Below the pieces are notes generated by a model that ran no database searches, was not told the origin of the DNA, and saw only the letters and a list, made by a program, of their open reading frames with translations. This document shows, in pieces, positions 35,455-43,203 of a stretch of 64,000 bases of DNA. The DNA is taken from assembly GCA_964522505.1 (NCBI GenBank), contig CAZFWJ010000012.1, positions 4,624-68,623 on the forward strand, in the 5' to 3' direction. The DNA is from GYS-P2D sp964522505. GTDB taxonomy: Bacteria > Bacteroidota > Bacteroidia > Chitinophagales > Saprospiraceae. The translations under genes and the position numbers were made by a program. Every line of letters starts with the position of its first letter. Position 1 is the stretch's first letter.

Positions 35455-35605
35455 AGTCTTCATTAGAATTTGTTAAGATCAAGGCGAAAAATACAGGCAT
35501 AGCTATAACTCTGGCGAGCCTGCCTGCCGTCGAGGCAGGTATATTCAACGTAGATATTGACAAAGTCTGAAAGAATATTAGTGATATTTTAGAGCTTATA
35601 TGGTA
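35455..35605. repeat. Candidate dispersed element with CCTGCC/GGCAGG hairpin
   Basis: The 243-bp gap between the OmpA-like and thioesterase genes holds CCTGCC (35519-35524) and GGCAGG (35534-35539), an inverted repeat of a kind often dispersed in Bacteroidota genomes. The flanking sequence (aggcgaaaaatacaggcata at 35481-35500; gagcttatatgg near 35591) has the look of a conserved repeat unit. No copy was found elsewhere in this window, so the dispersed nature is inference. Confidence 0.45.
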
Positions 35606-36358
35606 CTAATTCCAATAGGTCTGAGCAAGAGCGATCAGCTTATCCGTACCATGAAGACTCAACCGATGTCCGATCTGATCGTCGTTATCTCCTATAAGTC
35701 CTGAGTCCACACTAATCTCATCGTCTATGAACGCTTCTGCCTTAATGTGGAAGTCTATGCGATTCAACTCCTTATTACGATAGTTCTTAGGCATATTTTC
35801 AAGGACATATCTCACATAATTGAGGTTGTTGACATGATCATTCCAATCTAAGTCGTAAGATTTAACTCTGACTTGTTCTGATTGTATGATCTCGACAATT
35901 TTAGGAAGGCGAGATGGCGGCGATTCTAAAACAGTTTCTTCTGGAGTCACCTTGAGAGCTAGCAAGAAATCAGGTATTCGGGCCATCTTACGCTCGACAA
36001 AGTTAAGCAAGGTCCACGTGCTACTGGCATAAGCTAATAGCCTGCCGTCCATATCGTACATCTTATAATCACGATAGGCCAGAAAGCGATCAAAATGAGA
36101 GGGATACGTCACTACATTTACCTGTTGGCCGAGCTTTGGTCGATCGACTATGGTGAATGACTTGCGTAACAATACCCACGCCAGATTCTGCGGTTCTAAT
36201 ACTGCTATAGATGCACCAAGATCTCTGGCACTACCCATAGATGCCTCTTGAACTAAATGAAGGATTGCAAGTGGTGTCGCTTTCTGATCAGTATCAACCT
36301 CTGAGGAGCGTATGGTATACTCCTCTCTCCAACGGATATCTTTAGTTTTATTACTCAT
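35606..36358 (-). CDS. Acyl-ACP thioesterase family protein
   Basis: Start at the ATG at 36358 (MSNKTKDIRWREEYTI), which overlaps the upstream carboxypeptidase gene by 8 bp; an in-frame start at 36388 is possible. The 250-residue protein is a double-hotdog acyl-ACP thioesterase (PF01643): REEYTIRSSEVDTDQKAT and HLVQEASMGSARDLG in the first half, then SYDLDWNDHVNNLNYVRYVLE in the second, with Asn-His in the catalytic position. It releases fatty acids from acyl-ACP, usually for envelope lipid supply. Last gene of a three-gene unit. Confidence 0.88.
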   Translation of the reverse strand: MSNKTKDIRWREEYTIRSSEVDTDQKATPLAILHLVQEASMGSARDLGASIAVLEPQNLAWVLLRKSFTIVDRPKLGQQVNVVTYPSHFDRFLAYRDYKMYDMDGRLLAYASSTWTLLNFVERKMARIPDFLLALKVTPEETVLESPPSRLPKIVEIIQSEQVRVKSYDLDWNDHVNNLNYVRYVLENMPKNYRNKELNRIDFHIKAEAFIDDEISVDSGLIGDNDDQIGHRLSLHGTDKLIALAQTYWN

Positions 36359-37124
36359 GGCTGCAGCGACCATTAATGCCAAGGACATAGTTTTTGACGA
36401 CCCCTATTTCAGGAGCAACTTCAGAGCCAAGAAACCCTGTAATCATATCATCTGTCAGATAACCCGCAGCATATTCCGTAAGATCTTTACTTAAGGGCAT
36501 ATAAGTCCAATGCCATTTTTCCTCCTCATAACCAGTACGACCACTAGACTTGTCGGTATATGGCTGACAGAATCCATACGTGCCAGCATGCTCAAGTAAC
36601 CAGTTATATTCATGGAGACCCTGACCTGATTCAAAGTATGCATTATCAAAACTGTTCAAGTCTATGTCTGTACCCCAATGATGTCTCGAAGTGCTAGGCA
36701 TGGAGCTATAAAGCAAAATTTTCTTAGCCCTATCAACATGACTATCTAAATCACTTGCTGCTGTTCCATCGGATAATTTAGTTTCTCCTGTCCATTTCCG
36801 TTCCCAAATACCACGCTGATACTCAAAGTTGCGAGTGGCAGATCGGATAGTGAACTGGACGCCATCAGAAGCTGCGTGCTGGTGCATCTTGAGAAAATCT
36901 TCATAAGCTTCCTTTCTCATGTACATGCCTTCTCGTGAGGCATACTGCGATGGGATTATGACAAAGTCATTATGCTGGTCAGGTTCAAACTGACCCATGA
37001 TATAGTCAATCTTGTCAGCATCCATAGGCTCTGGCTCTGGTGACATAATTACTGTTTCTTTAGGCTTGTTCTGACAACCTAAGGCAAGAATAACCAATAG
37101 CCCAAGGCTAATAATACTTCGCAT
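36351..37124 (-). CDS. M15B D-alanyl-D-alanine carboxypeptidase lipoprotein
   Basis: Start at the ATG at 37124 (MRSIISLGLLVILALGC), a lipoprotein signal with Cys about residue 17; a longer start at 37178 lies inside the upstream gene. The mature 241-residue enzyme has the VanY/M15B zinc signature: FTIRSATRNFEYQRGIWERK, SRHHWGTDIDLNSFDN (His and Asp ligands) and EEKWHWTYMPL (the final His). It trims D-Ala from peptidoglycan stem peptides. It overlaps the 483-residue unknown gene by 17 bp and the thioesterase gene by 8 bp. Confidence 0.9.
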   Translation of the reverse strand: MRSIISLGLLVILALGCQNKPKETVIMSPEPEPMDADKIDYIMGQFEPDQHNDFVIIPSQYASREGMYMRKEAYEDFLKMHQHAASDGVQFTIRSATRNFEYQRGIWERKWTGETKLSDGTAASDLDSHVDRAKKILLYSSMPSTSRHHWGTDIDLNSFDNAYFESGQGLHEYNWLLEHAGTYGFCQPYTDKSSGRTGYEEEKWHWTYMPLSKDLTEYAAGYLTDDMITGFLGSEVAPEIGVVKNYVLGINGRCSHE

Positions 37125-38559
37125 CTTCTTCAGCTGATTTTGCAAACTCAAAATCCACATTTTTCTTGCCGTAACCAAACGAGCCGTGCTCCTTAATCAG
37201 ATCAACCAGCTCAGGAGGGATGCAATCCATCCATGATTCTTCATTACCTGTCGAGATGAGGTCGTACACTTTATACGGGATAATGTGCATGTGATTATCG
37301 TTGTACTTAGTCACTTGGACGATCTGCTTATTCTCAATCAGATGCTGATATAAAAACTTGATGCCCGCCGGCACTGGCAGATTGTCGACGAATAACATTT
37401 GATCGCCTTCTTTCTCTAAAGCGGGATATGCATATACCGTGATATTTTTGCTAAATAACTCACCAAAGGCTGCTAAGAGTCTACCGTCCTGATTGCTATT
37501 ATACTTCTCGATCAAGGTATCCTTTAGCTCATGCACACCCATCAATATTCCAAGGCGTTGAATCTTATAATCCGAGAAGTAATTGATGAGCTTCTGATGA
37601 TTGGTACAACTCGAGATGATTACAGTCAATCCTAGTGCATTGAGCAATCTTACTCGATCGAGATAACCTTGATCGGTAATTGGCCCAAAGCGATTGAGAT
37701 TGTCCATGGTCAACTCTGCGGCTGGCATGCATTTATCAGGTTCTTCTGACTCTTCTTTGAATTGTTCAAAGGAGTTTTCAATAGCCTCTTTTGTAACCTT
37801 AGTAGGTGGCCTGAAGTGGCCTCTGATGACCATCAATTCTTTGCGATATAGAAACTCTGATGCATGCAGCGGGATACCATCCTTATCAAATATGGCGACC
37901 TCTGAAATATCATTTTTGACTAAGCTTAAGGCAATCAATCGATCATCAAAATGATCAAAGGCCTCTCCCGTAGTGCGGACCATGTCAATAGAGATCCTAC
38001 TCTTCAATCCATCCAACAAACTACGGACGAACAACTCATAGTCATGTCGATAATAGAAACATGCATAAATCAAATTCACTCCTAATATTCCAATTGCCTC
38101 CTGCTGCTGGCGATTGTTTTTATCAAGCATCTTGACATGCATGATGATATCACTGGGTTCAGAACCTTTCTTATGAATGAATCTCAGACCCATCCATCCA
38201 TTACCTTTTATCGTGCGCTGATAATTGATCGCTGACACCGAATCTGCAAATACGAAATAGTTGGCATCTGGTCTACTCTCATAGATCCGTTCTCGGATGA
38301 GATCAAACTCATGGTTGAGCATTTTATAGATTCGAGCCTCACAGACGTATCGCTTGGCCTCACCATAGATAGCATCAGAATACTGCTTGTCATAAGCCGA
38401 CATCGTCTTAGCAATCGTGCCCGCTGCCGCACCAACTTGAAAGAAATGTCTGGCAACTTCTTGACCAGCACCTATCTCAGCAAAGGTGCCATAGATCATA
38501 TCATTGAGATTAATCTCAAGAGCTTTCTGCTCTGTCTTAAGTACTTGGTTTTGTGCCAT
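37108..38559 (-). CDS. Conserved Bacteroidota protein of unknown function (483 aa)
   Basis: A 483-residue cytosolic protein with no signal peptide or membrane helix. Its N-terminal block reads LNDMIYGTFAEIGAGQEVAR, HFFQVGAAAGTIAKTMSAYD and SDAIYGEAKRYVCEARI, which I recognise as a highly conserved opening of a protein found across Bacteroidota and some other phyla; no established function is known to me, and from memory homologs carry inconsistent names. There are no classical nucleotide-binding or catalytic motifs. The C-terminus is a Glu/Lys-rich region ending KSAEEDAKYY. First gene of an operon with a D-Ala-D-Ala carboxypeptidase and an acyl-ACP thioesterase. Confidence 0.7.
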   Translation of the reverse strand: MAQNQVLKTEQKALEINLNDMIYGTFAEIGAGQEVARHFFQVGAAAGTIAKTMSAYDKQYSDAIYGEAKRYVCEARIYKMLNHEFDLIRERIYESRPDANYFVFADSVSAINYQRTIKGNGWMGLRFIHKKGSEPSDIIMHVKMLDKNNRQQQEAIGILGVNLIYACFYYRHDYELFVRSLLDGLKSRISIDMVRTTGEAFDHFDDRLIALSLVKNDISEVAIFDKDGIPLHASEFLYRKELMVIRGHFRPPTKVTKEAIENSFEQFKEESEEPDKCMPAAELTMDNLNRFGPITDQGYLDRVRLLNALGLTVIISSCTNHQKLINYFSDYKIQRLGILMGVHELKDTLIEKYNSNQDGRLLAAFGELFSKNITVYAYPALEKEGDQMLFVDNLPVPAGIKFLYQHLIENKQIVQVTKYNDNHMHIIPYKVYDLISTGNEESWMDCIPPELVDLIKEHGSFGYGKKNVDFEFAKSAEEDAKYY

Positions 38560-38670
38560 TACTGTATTTAATTACTCCGCTTCAGGGCCAATCTTACATA
38601 CCTCAAAATATCAACGCACATAATCTTAAATATTACTCTCAAGTAGAGAAATATTGTAAAAAGAATGTTT

Positions 38671-38690
38671 GGGTGGGGGAGGTGGGTGGG
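38671..38690 (+). repeat. G-quadruplex motif
   Basis: GGGTGGGGGAGGTGGGTGGG has four G-runs of at least three bases with short loops (1, 4 and 1 nt), a strong intrastrand G4 candidate, in an otherwise AT-rich intergenic region between divergent genes. Confidence 0.75.
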
Positions 38691-38824
38691 AATGAAGGGG
38701 CCACTGGGGATTGTAAAACTCTTATTTGCGTTATGTGGTGAGGATGAAGATATCTGGGCTACTTAAGCTATTCTTGATCAAAGAAGTTTAGTTGACATTA
38801 AATCAGACAAAGTCCGAGAATGTG

Positions 38825-39127
38825 ATGATATTATTGAATGTCGATGATGTAACAGTTGGAGCAAAGCAGGTACATTTAGAGAAATTAAAATGGCATATGG
38901 ATAATATAGAATTTGATAATCGGCGGTTTCCAGCCAGAATTTTAAAGTTCGAATTTGGCAATAGAATAGTTTCTATCGAAACTCTTCAAGAGATAATCAT
39001 AGAAGACGGTAAATATAAAAACGAAGAATCTAAGTTTACAGATGAACAAATTTTCTTCTACGTAAAGGATAACAAGATCAATATGAACGCCAGTCTATTA
39101 ATTAGTGAAATCGTCAATTCAATATGA
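38825..39127 (+). CDS. Hypothetical small protein, partner of nuclease-like gene
   Basis: A 100-residue protein starting at the ATG at 38825 (a TTG at 38792 is in frame but less likely). It begins MILLNVDDVTVGAKQVHLEK, has short strands with FEFGNRIVSIETLQEIIIED and ends IVNSI. No family is recognised; predicted mixed alpha/beta with no signal or membrane segment. Its stop overlaps the start of the next gene by 4 bp (ATGA), which implies translational coupling and a 1:1 partnership. The AT content is higher than in flanking genes. Confidence 0.65.
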   Translation: MILLNVDDVTVGAKQVHLEKLKWHMDNIEFDNRRFPARILKFEFGNRIVSIETLQEIIIEDGKYKNEESKFTDEQIFFYVKDNKINMNASLLISEIVNSI

Positions 39128-39630
39128 CACGGTTTCAATTCTTCCCAAGATCGCATGGTATCATACCAAGGATAGAATCGATAGTTAAAGTATTTCAGGA
39201 TGCTGATTCAAAAATTACCAGCGATTCAAATAAATACACAAGCAATGAAGTCTTGCAACATTTGGAATTGGGTTTAGAGGAGATAGATTTTGTCGTAGAA
39301 AAGAGTAAAAAGAAAAACGATAAAATACACGTTCCTGTGCTATTTGGAGTGGATAATAAAATTGATAAAAGCTTCAATGCCGATGCCTTAAGTAAAGACG
39401 GTAAAATTGTGATTGAAGTTGAGGCTGGCAGAGCCGTCGATAATAACCAGTTTCTCAAAGATATTTTTCAAGCATCTATGATGTTTGAAGTGGAATACTT
39501 AGTTATTGCCGTTCGGAATGATTACAGAGGCGCTGATGATTTTACTAAGATTTATACATTTTTAGAAACACTTTATATAAGCAGCAGGCTTCAATTACCT
39601 CTAAAAGGAATTCTTCTAATAGGATATTAG
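39124..39630 (+). CDS. PD-(D/E)xK-like putative nuclease of unknown family
   Basis: A 168-residue protein. Its centre reads SFNADALSKDGKIVIEVEAG (D87, E98, E100), which fits the restriction-endonuclease-like core (Asp, then a beta strand with E-x-E, an accepted variant of D/ExK). The following DIFQASMMFEVEYLVIAV helix-strand and the final LPLKGILLIGY are conserved, from memory, in a widespread set of uncharacterised proteins. There is no HTH or methylase nearby, so it is not a standard restriction gene. It overlaps the small upstream gene by 4 bp. Function could be nuclease or a catalytically changed relative. The pair is a stand-alone two-gene unit. Confidence 0.65.
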   Translation: MTRFQFFPRSHGIIPRIESIVKVFQDADSKITSDSNKYTSNEVLQHLELGLEEIDFVVEKSKKKNDKIHVPVLFGVDNKIDKSFNADALSKDGKIVIEVEAGRAVDNNQFLKDIFQASMMFEVEYLVIAVRNDYRGADDFTKIYTFLETLYISSRLQLPLKGILLIGY

Positions 39631-39763
39631 ATATTGATAGATGGTATGTTCTCATTATTTCTAATCATCATGAAGCATACAGTCTTGATCAATCTCTACA
39701 GAGACAAGAGAACCGACTGCCGACTTAGGTAAAAAAAGAAACTTCAATAAATCTTTAATGACT

Positions 39764-39771
39764 TAATTTTG
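39764..39771 (+). promoter_or_regulatory. -7 box immediately upstream of mnmG (TAATTTTG)
   Basis: TAATTTTG matches TAnnTTTG and ends only 5 bp before the mnmG ATG at 39777. With the usual spacing of transcription start it would produce a leaderless or nearly leaderless mRNA. No -33 TTTG is evident. Confidence 0.5.
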
Positions 39772-39776
39772 CGTTC

Positions 39777-41642
39777 ATGTTTCCACATTATGATGTCATA
39801 GTAGTAGGTGCCGGGCATGCCGGATGTGAAGCAGCTGTAGCAGCGGCTAACATGGGTTCGAAGGTATTGCTGGCTACCATGAATATGCAGACTATCGCAC
39901 AGATGTCTTGCAATCCCGCCATGGGTGGCGTAGCCAAGGGGCAGATCGTCAGAGAGATCGATGCATTGGGTGGATACTCAGGTATCGTGACAGATCATAC
40001 CATGATACAGTTTAGGATGCTCAACAAGTCTAAGGGACCGGCGATGTGGAGCCCACGTGCACAGAGTGACAGGATGATGTTTGCTGCGAAGTGGCGTGAG
40101 CTACTGGAAGCCAATGAAAATATAGACTTTTGGCAAGAGATGGTCACAGGACTGATCGTTAAAGATGGCAGATGCCATGGGGTACATACCAGCATCGGAC
40201 TTGAGATACCGTCGACTACAGTAGTGTTGACTAACGGTACCTTCCTCAATGGGCTCATCCACATCGGCGAGAAACAACTCGGTGGCGGTCGTGCTGGAGA
40301 GCGAGCCGCTAAAGGAATCACAGAACAACTGGTGGATTTGGGATTTGAGTCGGGGCGGATGAAGACAGGTACACCTCCGAGGATAGATGGAAGGACCCTT
40401 GACTACAGCAAAATGGAGACCCAAGCTGGAGATGAAGAAGTGTGCAAATTTTCATTTACCGATACACCAGTATTAAAAGAACAGCGCCCCTGTCATGTTA
40501 CCTATACCTCGCCAGAGGTTCATGAAACCTTGAAGGAGGGTTTTGATAGATCGCCGATGTTCAATGGCAGGATCCGAGGGCTTGGGCCAAGATATTGCCC
40601 ATCTATAGAAGATAAAATCAATCGCTTTGCTGATCGCGATAGACATCAATTGTTCGTTGAGCCAGAGGGATGGAATACCTGCGAGATTTATGTCAATGGC
40701 TTCTCGTCGTCACTTCCTGAGGATGTACAATACAAAGCATTAAAGAAGGTCCCGGGATTTGAAAATATGAAGATGTTCAGACCGGGCTACGCCATAGAGT
40801 ATGACTTCTTTCCGCCCACACAATTGAAGCCCTCTCTGGAGACTAAACCCGTGGAGAATCTATTTTTCGCTGGGCAAATCAATGGGACTACAGGATATGA
40901 AGAAGCTGCTTGTCAGGGATTGATGGCTGGCATCAATGCACACCTGAAGCAAGAAGAAAAAGACCCGTTCATCCTCAAGCGCTCTGACGCATACATTGGC
41001 GTATTAGTAGATGATCTGGTTAACAAGGGGACCAAGGAACCATATCGGATGTTTACCTCACGTGCAGAGTATCGCATCTTGATTCGCCAAGACAATGCTG
41101 ATCTCAGACTTACTCCGATTGCTCAATCACTGGGCATGAAGGGCCTTGAGCAGCGCATGGAACAAGTCGCTAAAAAACAAGAAGCCATTAAAAACATAGA
41201 GAAATATCTCGGTTCTACCTCGATCACTCAAGATCAAGCCAATGACTTACTGAGCTCTGTCAACTCTTCCCCACTGAAACAATCCGTCAAGCTCAAGTCT
41301 GTATTGAGTAGACCTAAGCTGCACCTAGCCGATCTAGTAAAGATTCATGAACCCCTGAATCAATTCTTAGCTGACATTCCCAAACAATTTGTGGAGTCTG
41401 CCGAAGTAAATATTAAGTATGAGGGCTATCTTTCTAAAGAACAAGAGATGGTTGAAAAAATGAATAGACTTGAGAACCTCGTCCTCAAGGATGATTTTAG
41501 TTATGACGGTATAAGTTCTCTTTCTTCAGAAGCTCGCGAAAAGCTCGAAGAAATAAGACCTATGACAATCGGTCAAGCTAGTCGCATTAGCGGCGTATCG
41601 CCATCTGATATTTCTGTTTTATTAGTTCATGTGGGTAGGTAA
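39777..41642 (+). CDS. mnmG: tRNA uridine-5-carboxymethylaminomethyl modification enzyme MnmG
   Basis: A full-length 621-residue GidA/MnmG. The FAD-binding GAGHAGCEAAVAAANMG is near the N-terminus, followed by QMSCNPAMGGVAKGQIVREI, FLNGLIHIGEKQLGGGRAGE and the GFxxSLPxDVQ-like segment GFSSSLPEDVQYKAL. The C-terminal tRNA-binding helices are present (IGQASRISGVSPSDISVLL). With MnmE it forms cmnm5U34 on tRNAs. The MnmE gene is not adjacent. It may share an mRNA with the two secreted-protein genes downstream. Confidence 0.97.
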   Translation: MFPHYDVIVVGAGHAGCEAAVAAANMGSKVLLATMNMQTIAQMSCNPAMGGVAKGQIVREIDALGGYSGIVTDHTMIQFRMLNKSKGPAMWSPRAQSDRMMFAAKWRELLEANENIDFWQEMVTGLIVKDGRCHGVHTSIGLEIPSTTVVLTNGTFLNGLIHIGEKQLGGGRAGERAAKGITEQLVDLGFESGRMKTGTPPRIDGRTLDYSKMETQAGDEEVCKFSFTDTPVLKEQRPCHVTYTSPEVHETLKEGFDRSPMFNGRIRGLGPRYCPSIEDKINRFADRDRHQLFVEPEGWNTCEIYVNGFSSSLPEDVQYKALKKVPGFENMKMFRPGYAIEYDFFPPTQLKPSLETKPVENLFFAGQINGTTGYEEAACQGLMAGINAHLKQEEKDPFILKRSDAYIGVLVDDLVNKGTKEPYRMFTSRAEYRILIRQDNADLRLTPIAQSLGMKGLEQRMEQVAKKQEAIKNIEKYLGSTSITQDQANDLLSSVNSSPLKQSVKLKSVLSRPKLHLADLVKIHEPLNQFLADIPKQFVESAEVNIKYEGYLSKEQEMVEKMNRLENLVLKDDFSYDGISSLSSEAREKLEEIRPMTIGQASRISGVSPSDISVLLVHVGR

Positions 41643-41697
41643 CAAAGGAAAGTCGATTCATTTATATTGGGAAAAGATAGCTTGGCGTTATTCATAT

Positions 41698-43170
41698 ATG
41701 CGCCAAATCATCCTGATACTATTCAGTTTGCTGTCTGCGGAGGTCTGCAGCAGTCAATATGGCATTGAGGAATTCAACCGAGAAGTACGCTTCATAAATG
41801 AGTCTATACACGGCGCACTTGTCTTACACCGCATCTACGAGAGCTTCAATCAAAATATTAATAAATACGTAGACCTCCCAAGCTATGAGCTCAACAACTA
41901 TGGCAATAAGGATCTTCCTAACAACGTCTACGATGATCCTGAACAATGGTTTTATGACGAGTCTCCGAACAAATTATATCAGGAGATTCGTAAATACACT
42001 CATAATAATGGAAGCCCGCCAATAGTCCAAAATATTCATAATATCTCTCAAAAACTCAATGGAGATCGCTTTAGAATAGATGAGCTTTCTAACAGCCCCA
42101 ATATCAATGAGCTCAGCGTTATAAAGGAACTCTATGATGGACTAGAAGGGGCAGTAGCTTACTTTGACAACCTGAGAGCATCAGTGGAGTCATATGATCG
42201 ACTGCTCGAACAGCTCCGATATGATAATGCCCTCAGTGAAAGTCAAAAAGTAGTGTATACGGCTGTGGCTGAAATTCACTTTGACATCAAAAAAATCATA
42301 CGCAATCTAGGTAGAGATAACCAAAGTGCTGTAATCCGCAGTTTGTCCAAAATAGAACAGGAAAAGAACTGGCTCAACGTTAGCATTAATGATCTCAAGT
42401 CACAAGCTGAAGCTAAAAGCCTAAGAAGTCTGGTTGGAAACATCAATAACATCGTTGCGGAACTTTCGAACTATGTAAACAACCCTTCAGTACCAGAAGA
42501 ATATGCATTGTTTGGTAAAGGCTACTATTATCAAAATGTGGTCCTACTGACCTTGATGAATCGTTACGGCAATGGTTACGTCACCGAGTTCAACCAATTC
42601 CTAAAACAATACAACTGGCCCGTTCTCCATCTGACAGAAGAGCCACATTATCTAAAAATCATCTATCCAGAGACTACGCCAAAAGAATTATTGGACAATC
42701 CCCTAGAGGAGATCACTACATTAGAGCAACTGCGAAGTCAACCTCTTGATCCTATTAAAGCCAAACCTATAGACACATTCTATGCTGAAGGCAAGGAAAA
42801 AGAGCAAGCACAGCAGCTCGAAAGAGACATACCTGTCAATATCACTCATACACACGTGATCTATGTAGATTCACAATTCTTCGATATACAGTTGTACGAT
42901 CATCTTATAAAGGATGGTGATATGGTCTCCATAAATGTCAATGGAGAGTGGGTGTATAATGACATCTCGTTAGAAAAAGAGGCGAAAACGATTCAGTTAG
43001 AGGTCTCGCCAACTAAGCGCAACTATATCATGGTTCAAGCAGTAAATGAGGGCTGGCGTCCGCCTAATACAGTTGGCGTGCGCTATATCAGCAATGGTAA
43101 GGTCGAGAATATCATTATCGCCAATGATCTTAATTCGGCAGAACTTATAGAAATAAAATACCGCCAATAG
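41698..43170 (+). CDS. Secreted protein of unknown function with C-terminal beta domain
   Basis: Start at the ATG at 41698 (MRQIILILFSLLSAEVCSSQ), which begins a signal peptide; an upstream ATG at 41629 lies within mnmG. The 490-residue protein has a mostly helical middle (about 20-330). The C-terminal 100 residues (VNITHTHVIYVDSQFFDIQL, KDGDMVSINVNGEWVYND, VEAPTKRNYIMV-like region) form a beta-sandwich of a type I have seen in other Bacteroidota exported proteins. No catalytic motif. Begins 55 bp after mnmG and is followed by a TPR protein after 33 bp. Confidence 0.6.
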   Translation: MRQIILILFSLLSAEVCSSQYGIEEFNREVRFINESIHGALVLHRIYESFNQNINKYVDLPSYELNNYGNKDLPNNVYDDPEQWFYDESPNKLYQEIRKYTHNNGSPPIVQNIHNISQKLNGDRFRIDELSNSPNINELSVIKELYDGLEGAVAYFDNLRASVESYDRLLEQLRYDNALSESQKVVYTAVAEIHFDIKKIIRNLGRDNQSAVIRSLSKIEQEKNWLNVSINDLKSQAEAKSLRSLVGNINNIVAELSNYVNNPSVPEEYALFGKGYYYQNVVLLTLMNRYGNGYVTEFNQFLKQYNWPVLHLTEEPHYLKIIYPETTPKELLDNPLEEITTLEQLRSQPLDPIKAKPIDTFYAEGKEKEQAQQLERDIPVNITHTHVIYVDSQFFDIQLYDHLIKDGDMVSINVNGEWVYNDISLEKEAKTIQLEVSPTKRNYIMVQAVNEGWRPPNTVGVRYISNGKVENIIIANDLNSAELIEIKYRQ

Positions 43171-43203
43171 CATGACGAACCATAGAATCCTAAAGCTTCT
43201 TGT

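Noticed and set aside
38553..38741. 62-codon plus-strand frame over the G-rich tract
   Set aside because: The translation has Val/Gly repeats caused by the G-run and no credible protein composition; it starts inside the 483-residue gene.
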